From Guillardia theta CCMP2712 (Eukaryota > Cryptophyceae > Pyrenomonadales > Geminigeraceae): DNA of 41,042 nt. Positions 26,665 through 37,379 of the stretch are shown here, in pieces (the stretch's first letter is position 1; each line of letters begins with the position of its first letter). The notes under the pieces are model-generated. The model saw only the letters and a program-made list of their open reading frames with translations. It did not search any database and was not told the DNA's origin. The position numbers and the translations under genes are program-made. Location of the stretch: the NCBI RefSeq assembly GCF_000315625.1, contig NW_005434645.1, positions 679,409 through 720,450 of the forward strand, written 5' to 3'.

Positions 26665-27378
26665 ATGGACCATACTTCCATGACTTGCATCGCCAACACG
26701 CTCGTGAGAAATAATCGTCGCTTGCTTTTGATTTTCTTCTTCATCATGTTGTTTGGAAAGAGGCTCGACGCGGACACGAGGTTGCAGAGAGTCAAGTTGA
26801 TATCACTTCACGAGATGCGACTTCGTGGTGGAGGTAAGAGTGATGCATGGACAAGGTTCGAAGACTTGATCAAAGGAGCCGAAGGCAGAAAAGCGTTCCT
26901 CGAAGAGATCCAGGGAAACTCACCCCAATCTCAGGAGATGACCGGCAGTAACGAGCAGTTGATCAAGAACATCTTCATGGACGCCCCTGCAACAATTACT
27001 CACAAAGAATCAAAACCACCCTTGTTGGAAGTAGACTGGTACCAGCGAAAACTTTCCTCTGCAAGAGCTCAGTATAAGAAATGGAGGTCAGAAGGGATTC
27101 GTCTACCGAGTGCTCAGGAGCTCCTGAAGCGATACGTTGAAGGCTCGCTAGTCACGTTCAAGAAAAAAATGGAGAAATTCACGGGCAACAAAAATTTAAA
27201 ACAGAAAGTAATTATGCAAGCGATTTCTAAGAGGTATGAGTTCTGCGGGGATATGCTGGTACGCCGCGGAAGCCAGCTTCGTGCATTCCAGTGTTATTTG
27301 AATGCAACACAATACGATCAGACGAACTTTCGTGCTCGCAAGATGGTAGAAAAATACTCCTTGCATTTCAATCGGTGA
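26665..27378 (+). CDS. Unknown protein, N-terminal hydrophobic segment followed by an LRGG motif
   Basis: A single-exon frame of 237 codons. Residues about 18-31 (RRLLLIFFFIMLF) form a signal peptide or anchor after a basic stretch. About 20 residues later comes LISLHEMRLRGGGKSD, in which RLRGG equals the C-terminus of ubiquitin. The rest is charged and probably helical: SSARAQYKKWRSEGIRLPSA, then a C-terminal part (YEFCGDMLVRRGSQLRAFQC, ATQYDQTNFRARKMVEKY) with the look of one or two TPR-like helices. I recognise no family. The alternative start MTCIANTLV is six codons in. It is transcribed away from the subtilase and shares the upstream region with it. Confidence 0.75.
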   Translation: MDHTSMTCIANTLVRNNRRLLLIFFFIMLFGKRLDADTRLQRVKLISLHEMRLRGGGKSDAWTRFEDLIKGAEGRKAFLEEIQGNSPQSQEMTGSNEQLIKNIFMDAPATITHKESKPPLLEVDWYQRKLSSARAQYKKWRSEGIRLPSAQELLKRYVEGSLVTFKKKMEKFTGNKNLKQKVIMQAISKRYEFCGDMLVRRGSQLRAFQCYLNATQYDQTNFRARKMVEKYSLHFNR

Positions 27379-28783
27379 TCTTGATGTTTGCTCATGAGAA
27401 ATCATAGTTGAAACGTTTCCCAGACCTCGACGGAAGGCAATACCTTGCACCCCAGCAAAAGCCAGTCGGGCCCTTTTGCAAGACAAATATACTTTGCAGA
27501 ATTTGCGGTGATATCTTCCTGATTCATTCAAATTTCCTGTTTTTGTAATGTAACTGTGCAGTCGGTCTTCTCGCGTCCGCTATCTTAATTCGACTGAGTT
27601 GCTGGTGTACTCGTGCATGGTCAATGTAACGGTATGACGATACAATCTTTCAAGTATTGCGGGCAAGTGAATGTGTTTCTAGGTGCTTGTCAACTCTTCG
27701 CTCCTGGCATCCAGTCCAGATGGCCTGCAGAGGTGAAATATGCTGTAATGCTTATCACTTTCATTCAGATAGCTTTGCAGGTTCCCCATGTACCTTATTC
27801 GAACCACTCTCTCCAAAGGATTCAGGTTGCATCCACCTGGAAAAGAAAATGTCCAGAGACGCAAAAAACTAAGGGGGATACTAAAGCTTTATCGAGTCCC
27901 GGATGGAAAGGCAAGGTTCTACCTGCCGAGAGCGCTGTGGCCTCCCGAACCCCCCTGTTTGAAATGTTATGCCACCAACCATGTGAGATTTCATGCTTTT
28001 GTTTGCTACTTTCAAAAACTAATACCGATTTTCTGATTTACGATCCCTAGACAACGAAAAATTGTGCTCGCAGCAAGCAGAAAATTTTCAGGACAAGAAA
28101 GTCTTTATAGCCGCACCCACAGGCTCAGTACCCAGACGGCGGTTTTCAAGTTAGTCATATGCTTCCCGCGGACCGGCGGCCCCGCGGTCTGGTCGTATCT
28201 GACTGACACGATTGCAGTCGAATCCGAACCGAGTGATCAGTCATTGCTGCGGATTTCATAGCCGCCTGAGTCCGTAGCCAAGTGACCGTCCTGGCCTGCC
28301 GTTTCCAACTTGCACGCGAGGGTCGCTGGAGAGCTGATACAACAGAGCGACTATGGATAACTGGCATGATTTTTTCGCAATCCTTCTGTCCTCTTGCAAT
28401 GTGGCTTTTGTGCTACCTCTTTGACGCTCTCTGTAAATCCTCGAGATTTCGAGATTTCGAGCTGTCACACTTGATGAGTCACGAAATTTCAAGAGTATTT
28501 ATTTAAACCCTGGATCATGCGGTGGAAATTACAGTTTCACACATAGGTTGAGATTCAGAAAGCTGGGGCGGCAATTATTCCATGGCAGTTCCTGTGACCG
28601 TTGTTTGGCGACTGATCTTTCAATATGGTGCTGGAAAGTGGTGCCTGGTATGATAGTACATACCATGTTGAGCGTGTTATGCAAATTGTGATGAGTCTCA
28701 ACAGGCTATTTACTTCTTGCATTTCTATCAGTTATTTTTACATTCTGCACCACGTCCCACGTTGCAAGTAGGTTGCTTCCTGC
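27379..28783. other. Intergenic, about 1.4 kb, convergent genes
   Basis: Lies between the 3' ends of the unknown gene and SPAG6. There are short open frames on both strands but none with recognisable or conserved sequence. The patch at 28160-28210 is GC-rich (CCGCGGACCGGCGGCCCCGC). I see no RNA gene. Confidence 0.55.
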
Positions 28784-30351
28784 TCAAGGCTGAAAGTTGT
28801 CAAGCTTCTCGAGCAATCCTTGGGCGTAATTGGGAGAGTAGTATCTCACAATCTCCTCGGGATAACAGACGTTGATCTGGTCGATGTATTCTCGTAATTT
28901 TGAGCCTGGCTCTGCTTGAATTTCCTGAATCTGACCAGATATAGAAGTTAAAAAACGCGAAGAAGAATCAGAAATGTCACCTTTTTTAAGCCCCCACTTG
29001 TCACAAATGCCTTTCTTGCGTCCATATTCTTCGGAAGCACTTTTGCAAACTGATGAACTAAGTATTTCAAGATGTTTCTGGGCGAATCGGACAGGAGAGG
29101 CTCCAATGCCTCCAAATGGATGCACTTCTGGATTACGGCCTTCATAGCCCTCTTTGCCTTTGTCTTCAAATCTTCACTGCTGTCCTCATTCAGGTAAACG
29201 GCAAGAAGCCTGCCGATGACATTGTGAACAGCAAGCGCCTTGGCATGGTCTGGGCTATGCCTTCCGATCTGTCCAAGGGACCATGCGCTTGCTGCCTTGA
29301 TGTGATCTTCAGGCTCTCTCACGAGTGCATCCATGAGAGGAGGAACTCCCTTGGCCACAATGACACCCATTGCAAGTGTCTCCGAGAAGGCAGAGATGTA
29401 ACCAAGAGTCATGATGCCGGGGAGCCTGGCATTTCCTCGAGTTTCGTTCACATAGTCTACAATGGCAGTGACACCTCCTGCATTGACAATCAAGCGCGCC
29501 AGCTCCGGTGTATGCTTGGCTATCTCTCGAATACACGTTGCAGAATTCTTTCGGACTTGTGTATCTACATCCTTCAAGCACGTAAGAATCTTTGGAAAGA
29601 TCTCTGCTTCAACAACCACTTCTGCAAGTTCCACCGAATGCTTTGCAATCTGTGCCAGACATGCACAGACATGTCGCTTTAGCTTACCATCAACACTTTG
29701 GATTAGAGGAGCCAGATAAGCGACTGCACCAGCATCTACCACAGACTGAGCAAGTTCCGGTGAATGCTTTGCGATGTCGCTCAAAGCACACGCTGAAATC
29801 CTCTTTAGCGTCAGCTCAGGTTCTTGAACGCAAAGGACGAGAAGAGGGACAGCACCAGCATCGACCACAGTTTGAGCCAGCTCAGCATTATGGCGTGCAA
29901 TGTAGCCTAAAGCCCAAGCAGCTGCTTCCTTCACGGATGGGTCAAACTCTTCGAGGCAACCGACTAGCGCGTCCAAGGCACCGCTATCCACGACTGCTTG
30001 AGCGAGCTGAGGAGAATGCTTCGCGACCGCTCGTAGGACAAATGCCGCTGCTTTCTTGTAAAACCTGTTCTTTTCCGAGAGGGAATACACCAACTGTGGG
30101 AGAATGCCGTTTCCCACAACCGCCTCCGCAAGATCATCGTTGTAGTTCGCTAACCTCCCCAGAGCAAGAGCTGCAGATTGTTGTATACTTGGCACATTAT
30201 CAAGTAACAATGGTCGAAGCAGAGACATCACATCAGCATTCTGCAATGCCTCCACATTTTGAGGACGTGTCGAAAGATCTGCTACAGTCTGTACAAAAGT
30301 AACTCTTGCTTTCTGATACTGTTCAAATACTTGCAAGACCGCTCGTGACAT
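28784..30351 (-). CDS. SPAG6: SPAG6/PF16 axonemal central-pair armadillo protein
   Basis: Two exons, 30351-28981 and 28930-28784, separated by a 50-nt intron with the sequence GTGACA...GGTCAG. The joined protein is 505 residues, against about 509 in human SPAG6. It begins MSRAVLQVFEQYQKARVTFV and carries about eight armadillo repeats, visible as repeating AKHSPELAQ-VVDAGAV blocks. It ends GGLKKIQEIQAEPGSKLREY, then CYPEEIVRYYSPNYAQGLL, the hallmark C-terminus of the family. SPAG6/PF16 holds the C1 microtubule of the ciliary central pair together and is needed for normal flagellar beating, so the organism has motile flagella with a central pair. Nothing looks broken. Confidence 0.97.
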
Positions 30352-31899
30352 ATTCAGTTATCACAGTTGATCTGATCAGGGATAATGTAGATCTCTTGAC
30401 CGTTCCTTTTACTCAGAAAGGGTGCGACGAAATCTCCGAACAACCTGAACGATAAGGTGTTACGCTTGCAAGTTCTGCGGATAATAAAATCAAATCGAAC
30501 TATCATCATTCAGACAAGATTCAAAACCTCAACATTGTTCCATGAGAAGACACATATGTGAATATTTCCTTTTGGTCATATACATGCTCGATAGGTGGTG
30601 ACTTTCTGAAGGCTAAGAGTGTAAGATTTTCCTGAGTTCTAATCTAATCGTAATGGTGTTCGTTCGATCTAATGTCCATCACATGCCTTCTGCTTCTTGT
30701 TCAACTTGTGGTTGCTTCTGTTTGTAATCTGAAAGTATTTTGCCTTTCGCTACACTCGTTCCATCTTCCCTTCATATTCAGAGGTGTCCGCATGCGTTTT
30801 CAGCCGCATGGAATCGAGCGTTGCCGTTGCTCGGCAGTTGAGATGTAAGGTTCAAAAGGACGGTGGGGGTACTGGTTCTTCTATCCATAAATGGAGGGGT
30901 CCGTATACGCGCGTTCTAGTTATCGAATGTGGGGTAACTCGGTAGGCTGCCCAGTAGGTTTTACTCAAAGGCTGCCGGGATAACTGGGCTTGAGTGGGGA
31001 TGTGGATTGATTTCTAAAAGGGGTTGCGGCAGCCATGTTCGACGATGCCAGGAAGCTCATGCAGCTCAGGTTTGACTTACGGATAATGCTTGCAGTGATT
31101 GTTTGGTCGAGCCTATCTGTTCATTTGAAATATGTCAATGTCATGTTTCCTTTTGCTCTACTTGAGGAGCAATGCAACCTCGCGCACATCTCTGATTCTC
31201 ATTACCTATGGTTGAACCTTTCCTTTTCCTAAACCCTGAACCTTTCCCTTTCGTCTAAGATGGATTTTTTTAGGATGTCCATGCTTTCGTTTTCTCAGGT
31301 TCTTCTGCATATCGCGGTATAGAAAAAAACATGATTAATGCTTTGTTCAGGAGGAAATGAATGAGCACAATGCGAATGGTCTTTTCACGAATACACCAAT
31401 CGACAGCAACGACAGTCCTCCCGGAAACAACCAGCAGTACTGTACACTGTACGGCAATCTGCAACCTTTGTGTCATGTTCAATTCCGTGATTGTTGTTCC
31501 AGCTTCAACGGCGAGGGTTCTGGCTGTTTGCGGTCGGATGGCACATTCGCGCCAAGCCTCCCCCCTGTTACCGTGACATATTGAGCTCACATGATACATT
31601 TCTACTAAAGAAAGTAAACTTTCTTAGCTGAAAATTTGCTGATATTGTTGTTTTGTGGGCAGTGGCTAGCATTGATGTCAGAGTGTTGAAGTAATGCTCA
31701 TGCAACAGATTGTTAATGTACTATTTGTGAGTTATGAAGCAAGTTGTTGCCTTGGTTTGAAACAATCTAACCACGTGAACAACCAACACATCATTTTGAT
31801 GCGTTTCATGTTGGGGCAATGAAGGAACCCAACAACTCTTGAAGGCCAATCTGCTTGATGTCATTCTAATGACCAAACACTTTCTCCTTTAGGAGGAAT
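30352..31899. other. Intergenic, about 1.5 kb
   Basis: Upstream of SPAG6. AT-rich with a G-rich patch near 30860-30960. An open frame on each strand over about 31350-31590 has ordinary composition but no recognisable motif. It may include the 3' exons of the gene that follows on the minus strand. Confidence 0.45.
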
Positions 31900-32959
31900 C
31901 TGTGTTGCATTCAGAAAACCTTTCACATGAGAAAATCTTATACCCTCCAACGGGCGTGATGGCGTCAGCTGCTTCAGTGGAGCATTGCTTGAAGCTGTTT
32001 AAATCCAGGTTTCACCAGGAGGCCACTACACTTTTGATGAAGGATTACCAGTTGGTCCAAGACTCTTCTCCACACAAGACCTTGGCATTGGTAGAGGCAC
32101 TGACGATACCGTAGAGCATTGCGTGACCTTTCCACACAATCAGATGCTTCGGGATGGTGCAAGATAGCTATCACCCATCAAGATGAAGTGACCTGGAGAT
32201 GGGCGGGACTTCTTCACTTGAGCTCCACCAAGTTCTGTTGCGAAAGTTAATTCAAGCTTGCAAATATGCGGCCAATCATGACCAGAAGCAGCAACTGGAG
32301 CAGCCAGAGCCATCTTGGTCTGCATACCAGTATGAGTGGCAACTGCAGGGTTCTGTTTACAAGAGGAGGTCAGAGCAACTTTTAACAAATATCGACGATT
32401 TACCCAGAGATCGCCAGGATCCTCTCCATTGCCGGGACCATACCATCCATGACCAGCGACGCCAAAGCTATTGCTAACAGTCACCCAAGCGGAATCAAGT
32501 TGATCATCAATCTTTACGTATCATGGTCGTCACAGGAACCATAGATGCAATCACTGTTTCCCTGGCCACCGCCGACACCAACACTGCCGATGAACTGAAG
32601 AGAGTTTGTGTCTTGAGGCGTATTGATGTGATTGCTCAAGGACAGCATTGAAGATTCCTTGACTGCATCACAAGGCAAGGGGTAACAGCTGTACGGCTCA
32701 TCCGGAGAGATGTCGACCGGCTACAAGAAATCACTTTCAAAAACCAGCCACGTCAATGTCTAATTGCTCACTTCTGTGTGGTGCCAGATATGTGGCGAGG
32801 AATCATACACAGGAGAATCCTCATGCTCCAGAACATTGTCGTACACACCAGGCTTTTCGGACAAACCGGTCTAGTTGATAACATTATCAAACAGCAGACG
32901 AAGATTGGACTGCTTACCAGATGGTGGGGATGAGTATTTCCGTGCAGTGCGTGGCCAAG
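31900..32959 (-). CDS. Unidentified protein with many tiny introns (ends unresolved)
   Basis: Exons with matching phases are 32959-32918, 32870-32772, 32720-32518 and 32473-32404, and one starting at 32352. The introns are 47, 51, 44 and 51 nt. The residues read LGHALHGNTHPHHL, TGLSEKPGVYDNV, EDSPVYDSSPHIWHHTE, PVDISPDEPYSCYPLP, FIGSVGVGGGQGNSDCIYGS, CDDHDTNSFGVAGHGWYGPG and NPAVATHTGMQTKMALAAPV. Further exons follow near 32110-31940 (YGIVSASTNAKVLCGEESW, then FKQCSTEAADAITPVGG). The many His, Asp and Gly residues could bind metal or carbohydrate. I do not recognise the family. Both ends, and the junctions between 32250 and 32110, are open. Confidence 0.6.
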
Positions 32960-33743
32960 CTGTCATTAAAAGGGTCAAATTGAGTTCACAGGGCGACAAG
33001 TTAAGTTATACATGTGTTTTACGGTTGTTTGCATGAAGTGTCAATCAAGACAAACTTACTTACACATAATATGTTTTTGGAAGATGGAGACAGACACGAA
33101 ATGATGACCGCACAAAATGATCCAACATTGATTTTGAATCGTTGCCAGCAACAACATCTCTCACCACTGCATGTGTCGCCGACGAAGATGTATCAGCACA
33201 GAGGATAGCTAGCGCTTCCATTTCACGTCTTGCAGGACTGACCCACCCCAACCTATACAGGTTCTGCACGATGGTTGACCCACCCTTGGAAATGAGTCAA
33301 GGTGGTTCAGATCTATACCGGTGAAATATGACCTTTGGTCCCAAAAAGCACCCCTACCACCCCTGAGAAGAATCTTGTTCTTGGTACAAAAAGATTAGTA
33401 CGGAAATTCATTATTGTTGTTGTGACATGGTACGAATGATCATGTTCAAGTTTGTACTGGTTTATATTAGTATGGTACTTATTCCAACTATTGTTTGTAG
33501 TGAAGCGCCTGAACAAAAATCTAAAAAATGAGAGAAGGTGAAGAATTCTCCGAGCTCCGAGGCTCCGGGCCGGCCCGGGCCGGGGGAAGGGTTTAGAGGT
33601 TTAGGACTCGGATGGGGCCCTGAGGGGGTGGAACTCGCGATAAAAGGGTCTAGTACCGGTGTCTTTCCGCCAATGATAGAGTTTTACTCCAAGTTAAGTT
33701 GGGTTCTTTTGGGTTTAGGGTTTAGGGCCGGGCCCGTTGACAG
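32960..33743. other. Transition from gene-bearing to subtelomeric DNA
   Basis: Upstream exons of the preceding minus-strand gene may lie at 33060-33270. From about 33545 the sequence is GC-rich (GGGCCGGCCCGGGCCGGGGG), then holds TTTACTCCAAGTTAAGTT (a weak third copy of the dispersed repeat) and the first short telomeric run, GGGTTTAGGGTTTAGGG, at about 33713-33728. Confidence 0.5.
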
Positions 33744-34455
33744 AGGCATGCTGCTCTGTGGCGCGTAGGGAGAGCGCAAGGGCACCGGAGGAAGCTGCGA
33801 GCAAGAGGTTTGTGCAGTTCAAACAGCTTTCTAAGTATGGTACTACAGTATGATGAGAGCGTTCAACGGTTCGCAACCTGCTGTATCGGAGATCATGCCA
33901 ATACACGCAGGGTGAGCGCTCAGGAGGCCACGTCGAGGAGGCCGACCTCGTCGAGAGAGTGAAGAGCTTCACCAAGCGTTATCCGAATAGTCGGACAGCT
34001 CATGCTTGCAGACAGATGAAAGAGGCCAAACAGCAGAATGTCGAGACTTACATCGGCACCGAAGACACCGAGGAGACCTCCTTCATCTCCGAGGCTCCAT
34101 GACTCTCCTGGGCATCTCCTCGATGTATGTGCGACAAGAAGACAAATTGAAAATGAAGTTGACGGAGCTGGGACTCATAGTAGACTCAGTCGATAGAGAC
34201 GACAAGTCCATCATGTGGAAAGCACCTTACAGACCTGAGATAGCACGAGCAGTACGACATCTCACCATCTCCGAGGCTTCCTTCGGAATGAGCCATCGCA
34301 CAGCAGAGAGTACAGCATCGACGGGCGAGTTTTCAGAGCAACTGAAGTCAGCATTGCACACGACAGGTCGTTCAAGCTCCGAGCCAAGCGAGGACCTTGG
34401 GGCAAGGGAGGGAGCCTTGCCGAGCTATCGCAGCTCCTAGCTCTTGGAGGAATGT
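33744..34455 (+). pseudogene. Diverged relic of the array ORF
   Basis: Aligns with the first part of the intact copy: TTTCTAAGTATGGT..., CAACCTGCTGTATCGGAGAT, GAGAGTGAAGAGCTTC and later ACTCTCCTGGGCATCTCCTC. It has substitutions, a large internal deletion (the stretch matching 34840-34990 is missing) and frame breaks. It ends abruptly near 34455, followed by AGGGTTTAGGG and the standard 3' tail. It is clearly older than the other copies. Confidence 0.85.
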
Positions 34456-34469
34456 CGAGGGTTAAGGGT

Positions 34470-34571
34470 CTAGGGTTTAGGGTTTTAGGCAACATTCTAG
34501 CATTCTAATAAACTCACATAATAATAATAATAATAGGGTTTAGGGTTTAGGGCGCCGTTATTTTCGGCAGC
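34470..34571 (+). repeat. Array junction: telomeric repeats, 3' tail, telomeric repeats, 19-bp unit
   Basis: The order is AGGGTTTAGGGTTTTAGG, then the tail CAACATTCTAGCATTCTAAT, AAACTCACAT(AAT)n, two TTTAGGG units, and one copy of GCGCCGTTATTTTCGGCAG before the next leader. It is the plainest view of how units are joined. Confidence 0.8.
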
Positions 34572-34660
34572 ATGGCTCCTCGTCAGGTGTAGGGGAAGCC
34601 GCCAGGGCGCCAAGGAAGCTGCAAGCGAGAGGTTTGTATACTTCAAATAGCTTTCTAAGT

Positions 34661-36808
34661 ATGGTTCTTCAGTATGATGAAAATGTTCGCAACCTGCTGT
34701 ATCGGAGATCATGCCAATACACGCAGAGCGGACTTGTGGATGCCTCTGTCCTCGAAGCTGATCTCGTCGAGAGGGTGAAGAGCTTCGCGAAGCGTTATCC
34801 GAACAGCAGGACAGCCCAGGCTTGCAAGGCTGTGGAGGGATGCACCCCCGACGCTATCGCAGAAGCCATCCGCTCGACATGTCAGCAGGCACGACGTGAG
34901 CTTCTGCAAGAAGCGATGACTGGATGGAGTGACGCATCCAGAGAGTGGTTTATGCAGCAGATTGAAGAAGCCAAGAAGGAGAAGGTCGAGACATACACCG
35001 CCTCAGCAGGCAACGAGGTGACTTCCTTCATCTCCATGACTCTCCTGGGCATCTCCTCGGTGTATGTCAACCATGAAGAAAAGCTGAAGAAGAAATTTGA
35101 AGAGATCGGACTGATCGTAGACTCAGTGCAAGAGAGTAAAGCAATCATGTGGAAGGCTCCGTATAGACCCGAGATAGCGAGTGCTGAGGAGATCCCGGTG
35201 ACTGTTTCCTTCCTCCGCAATGCACAAGCGGAGAAGCTCTGGCAGGGAAGAGAGGACTTCGCGATCGATGGTCGCAAGTTCACAGCTGTACATGTGAGCA
35301 TCGTGCACGATCGATCTTTCAAGATTCGAGCCAAGAGAGGACCCTGGGGCAAAGGGGGCAGCTTGGCAGAGCTGACTCACCTGCTAACCTTGGGCGGCAT
35401 GACAACGGCTGAGATAGCTGCCGTCTATCGCTATCAGCTGCTGCGCCAGTCCCTTGCAGCGGTCCAACTCCAGCCGCTGGCAGGCATGCTGGTCGCTGGG
35501 GCGCCAGGACAGCAAGTCCACAAAGGCTTAGGTCAGAAAGGCTTCGTCGCTGTAGGGGCCAACGTCATCTGGAGACAGAGGGAGGTGGAGTGGATCGTCT
35601 CCTCGAGCTGCCCAGAGGCGAATGATACAGCATTTCGAGCTTTCCGAGAGAGCGAAGCGATGGAGGGAGTACACCTGACTCTGTTCAGCGAGAACCCGAA
35701 GATCAGAGAGGCGCTCGCAGTCGAGTTGACAGCGGATCGCTTTGTGTCCAGAAATAAGTTGAAGAAGGCATCAAGACTGCAGAAGAAGGCAGGCGGCAAG
35801 GACGGCAAGGAGATCAAGATCATCATCAAGTCGACGGCGGCATCTGGTCGCTTCACGAGGAAGGAGATGGAGGGGCTGTGCAACGGCGGCAACACGTCTA
35901 TCGCAAGAGTCAAGAGAGTCTTGTTGCCGTCGGAGATCGCTAACAGGCTCGAGATCAACGTTGAAGGCATCGACATGGAGGAGGATTGGAACACCAAGTC
36001 CTGGAACGGGTCCAAGCTATGCATCCTCCTCGGCTCCACGGAGGATGCTCGACGCATGATGAAGGAGCTGCCCTTCTATCTCGAAGGCGCAGCAACCAAG
36101 CTCGAAGCAGTCGGCTTCGACAAGGAGCCTGAGGCGGCTGGTCAGCGGGGCACCAGCGACGCAGCACAGCGACAGGAGGAGAGCGAGGGAGAGTGGCTGG
36201 AGTTTACAGACCTGGAGAGGATCACAATGGAGGCAGCATCTCCGTCAAGCCAAGAGGACATGCAGCTCGTCAGCGAGCTGTCAGCAGTCATCGAAGATGC
36301 AGCTTCTTTGAACGAGGCAGGGACGAGCGAGCCGATCAAGCTGGTCCTGGACAAGGCCGTTGGCAACCTCCACGACACCTTCTACTCTCCGGGGAGCCTG
36401 GAGTTCATGTCGCTGGGAGAGTGGGCGAAGATGCCAGAGGAGCAGGGAGTTGGGCGCAACGTTCTCAAGGAGAAGCTGGGGAAGTGGCTGCAGAGCAAGC
36501 GCTGGACTCGCGTGCAAGGAGAGAGCAAGAAGGCAAGGAGGGGCAGCGCGTTCTCGCCACGGGCAACGGCAGCTGCTGAGCTTGAGCAGGAGGCGGAGAG
36601 CGACGACATAGAGCGTCGATCTCTTAGCTTCCTGTTCATAGCACTGAGTAAATTCGCAGAGATGCATGTGCTGGCCTGCTCGCTGAAGGTGGACAAGAAG
36701 GACCGACTGCGAGTGGAGATGAGGGAAGATGACGAAGAAGAGGAAGACATGGAGGAAGAGCAAGGCGAGGGCGAGGAAGAAGACGGGGCGAGCCCGTACC
36801 GAGCTTGA
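34661..36808 (+). CDS. Array ORF, copy 1 (intact, 715 aa), function unknown
   Basis: The frame is open from at least 34634 (no ATG there), and the first ATG is at 34661 (MVLQYDENVRNLLYRRSC). The N-terminal third is helical (EADLVERVKSFAKRYPNSRT). The middle is basic and rich in Lys/Arg (RNKLKKASRLQKKAGGKDGK, then EIKIIIKSTAASGRFTRKEM), as expected of a nucleic-acid-binding protein. The C-terminus is a strongly acidic tail (MREDDEEEEDMEEEQGEGEE). I see no zinc knuckle, reverse transcriptase, endonuclease or transposase motif. By position it could be an ORF1/Gag-like protein of a non-autonomous retroelement, as HeT-A is in Drosophila, but that rests on context only. No intron is needed. The ORF is preceded by the 19-bp unit and followed by hairpin repeats and an AATAAA tail. 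Confidence 0.75.
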   Translation: MVLQYDENVRNLLYRRSCQYTQSGLVDASVLEADLVERVKSFAKRYPNSRTAQACKAVEGCTPDAIAEAIRSTCQQARRELLQEAMTGWSDASREWFMQQIEEAKKEKVETYTASAGNEVTSFISMTLLGISSVYVNHEEKLKKKFEEIGLIVDSVQESKAIMWKAPYRPEIASAEEIPVTVSFLRNAQAEKLWQGREDFAIDGRKFTAVHVSIVHDRSFKIRAKRGPWGKGGSLAELTHLLTLGGMTTAEIAAVYRYQLLRQSLAAVQLQPLAGMLVAGAPGQQVHKGLGQKGFVAVGANVIWRQREVEWIVSSSCPEANDTAFRAFRESEAMEGVHLTLFSENPKIREALAVELTADRFVSRNKLKKASRLQKKAGGKDGKEIKIIIKSTAASGRFTRKEMEGLCNGGNTSIARVKRVLLPSEIANRLEINVEGIDMEEDWNTKSWNGSKLCILLGSTEDARRMMKELPFYLEGAATKLEAVGFDKEPEAAGQRGTSDAAQRQEESEGEWLEFTDLERITMEAASPSSQEDMQLVSELSAVIEDAASLNEAGTSEPIKLVLDKAVGNLHDTFYSPGSLEFMSLGEWAKMPEEQGVGRNVLKEKLGKWLQSKRWTRVQGESKKARRGSAFSPRATAAAELEQEAESDDIERRSLSFLFIALSKFAEMHVLACSLKVDKKDRLRVEMREDDEEEEDMEEEQGEGEEEDGASPYRA

Positions 36809-36840
36809 GCTGAGCTCAAGGTAAGTAGAGAAGGTGGAGG

Positions 36841-37052
36841 CGACCGAAGGCCAAGGTGAGGAGAGGCAACTCTCCTGACTGAAGCTGAGGAAGCTGAATG
36901 GAGGAGGAGTAGGTGGCGACCGAAGGCCAAGGTGAGGAGAGGCAACTCTCCTGACTGAGGCTGAGGAAGCTGAATGGAGGTAGAGTAGGTGGTGACCGAA
37001 GGCCAAGGTGAGGAGAGGCAACTCTCCTGACTGAGGCTGAGGAAGCCAAGAG
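36841..37052 (+). repeat. Three 76-bp repeats, each with a GCAA-loop hairpin (copy 1)
   Basis: Units start at 36841, 36917 and 36993 with CGACCGAAGGCCAAGG (TGACC in the third). Each holds AGGAGAG-GCAA-CTCTCCT, a perfect 7-bp stem closed by a GNRA-type tetraloop. They lie just after the stop codon of the array ORF. Confidence 0.9.
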
Positions 37053-37139
37053 AAGACAGCAGAAGTAGAAAGTAGAAAGACGCCTCAGAAGCAGGGTTCG
37101 CATTGTAGGCCGTGTACTCCCAGTGCTCGAGCGCCTCTT

Positions 37140-37221
37140 TAGACTAGGATCAAATTGCGAAAGCCCACAACGAGGCCGAGCAACATTCTAGCATTCTAAT
37201 AAACTCACATAATAATAATAG
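37140..37221 (+). terminator. Conserved 3' tail with AATAAA (copy 1)
   Basis: The tail shared by all units: AAGCCCACAACGAGGCCGAG, CAACATTCTAGCATTC, then TAATAAACTCACAT and (AAT)n. AATAAA at 37198-37203 fits a polyadenylation signal, and the AAT run looks like a 3' end. TTTAGGG follows directly. Confidence 0.7.
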
Positions 37222-37307
37222 GGTTTAGGGTTTAGCGCCGTTATTTTCGGCAGCGCGCCGTTATTTTCGGCAGCATGGCTCCTCGTCAGGTGTAGGGGAA
37301 GCCGCCA

Positions 37308-37379
37308 GGGTTTAGGGTTTAGGGTTTAGGGTTTAGGGTTTAGGGTTTAGGGTTTAGGGTTTAGGGTTTAGGGTTTAGG
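37308..37379 (+). repeat. Telomeric repeat block, about ten TTTAGGG units
   Basis: Perfect Arabidopsis-type telomeric repeats with the G-rich strand on the plus strand, so the chromosome end they came from lay to the right. On the left they join the truncated leader ...GAAGCCGCCAGGG; on the right the 19-bp minisatellite. The block is interstitial now. Confidence 0.95.

Noticed and set aside
29592-30302. A 236-codon open frame on the plus strand
   Set aside because: It is the shadow of the strongly conserved SPAG6 exon on the other strand.
36281-37103. Minus-strand frames over the array
   Set aside because: They are antisense to the array ORF and the 76-bp repeats, and recur in each copy only because the DNA does.
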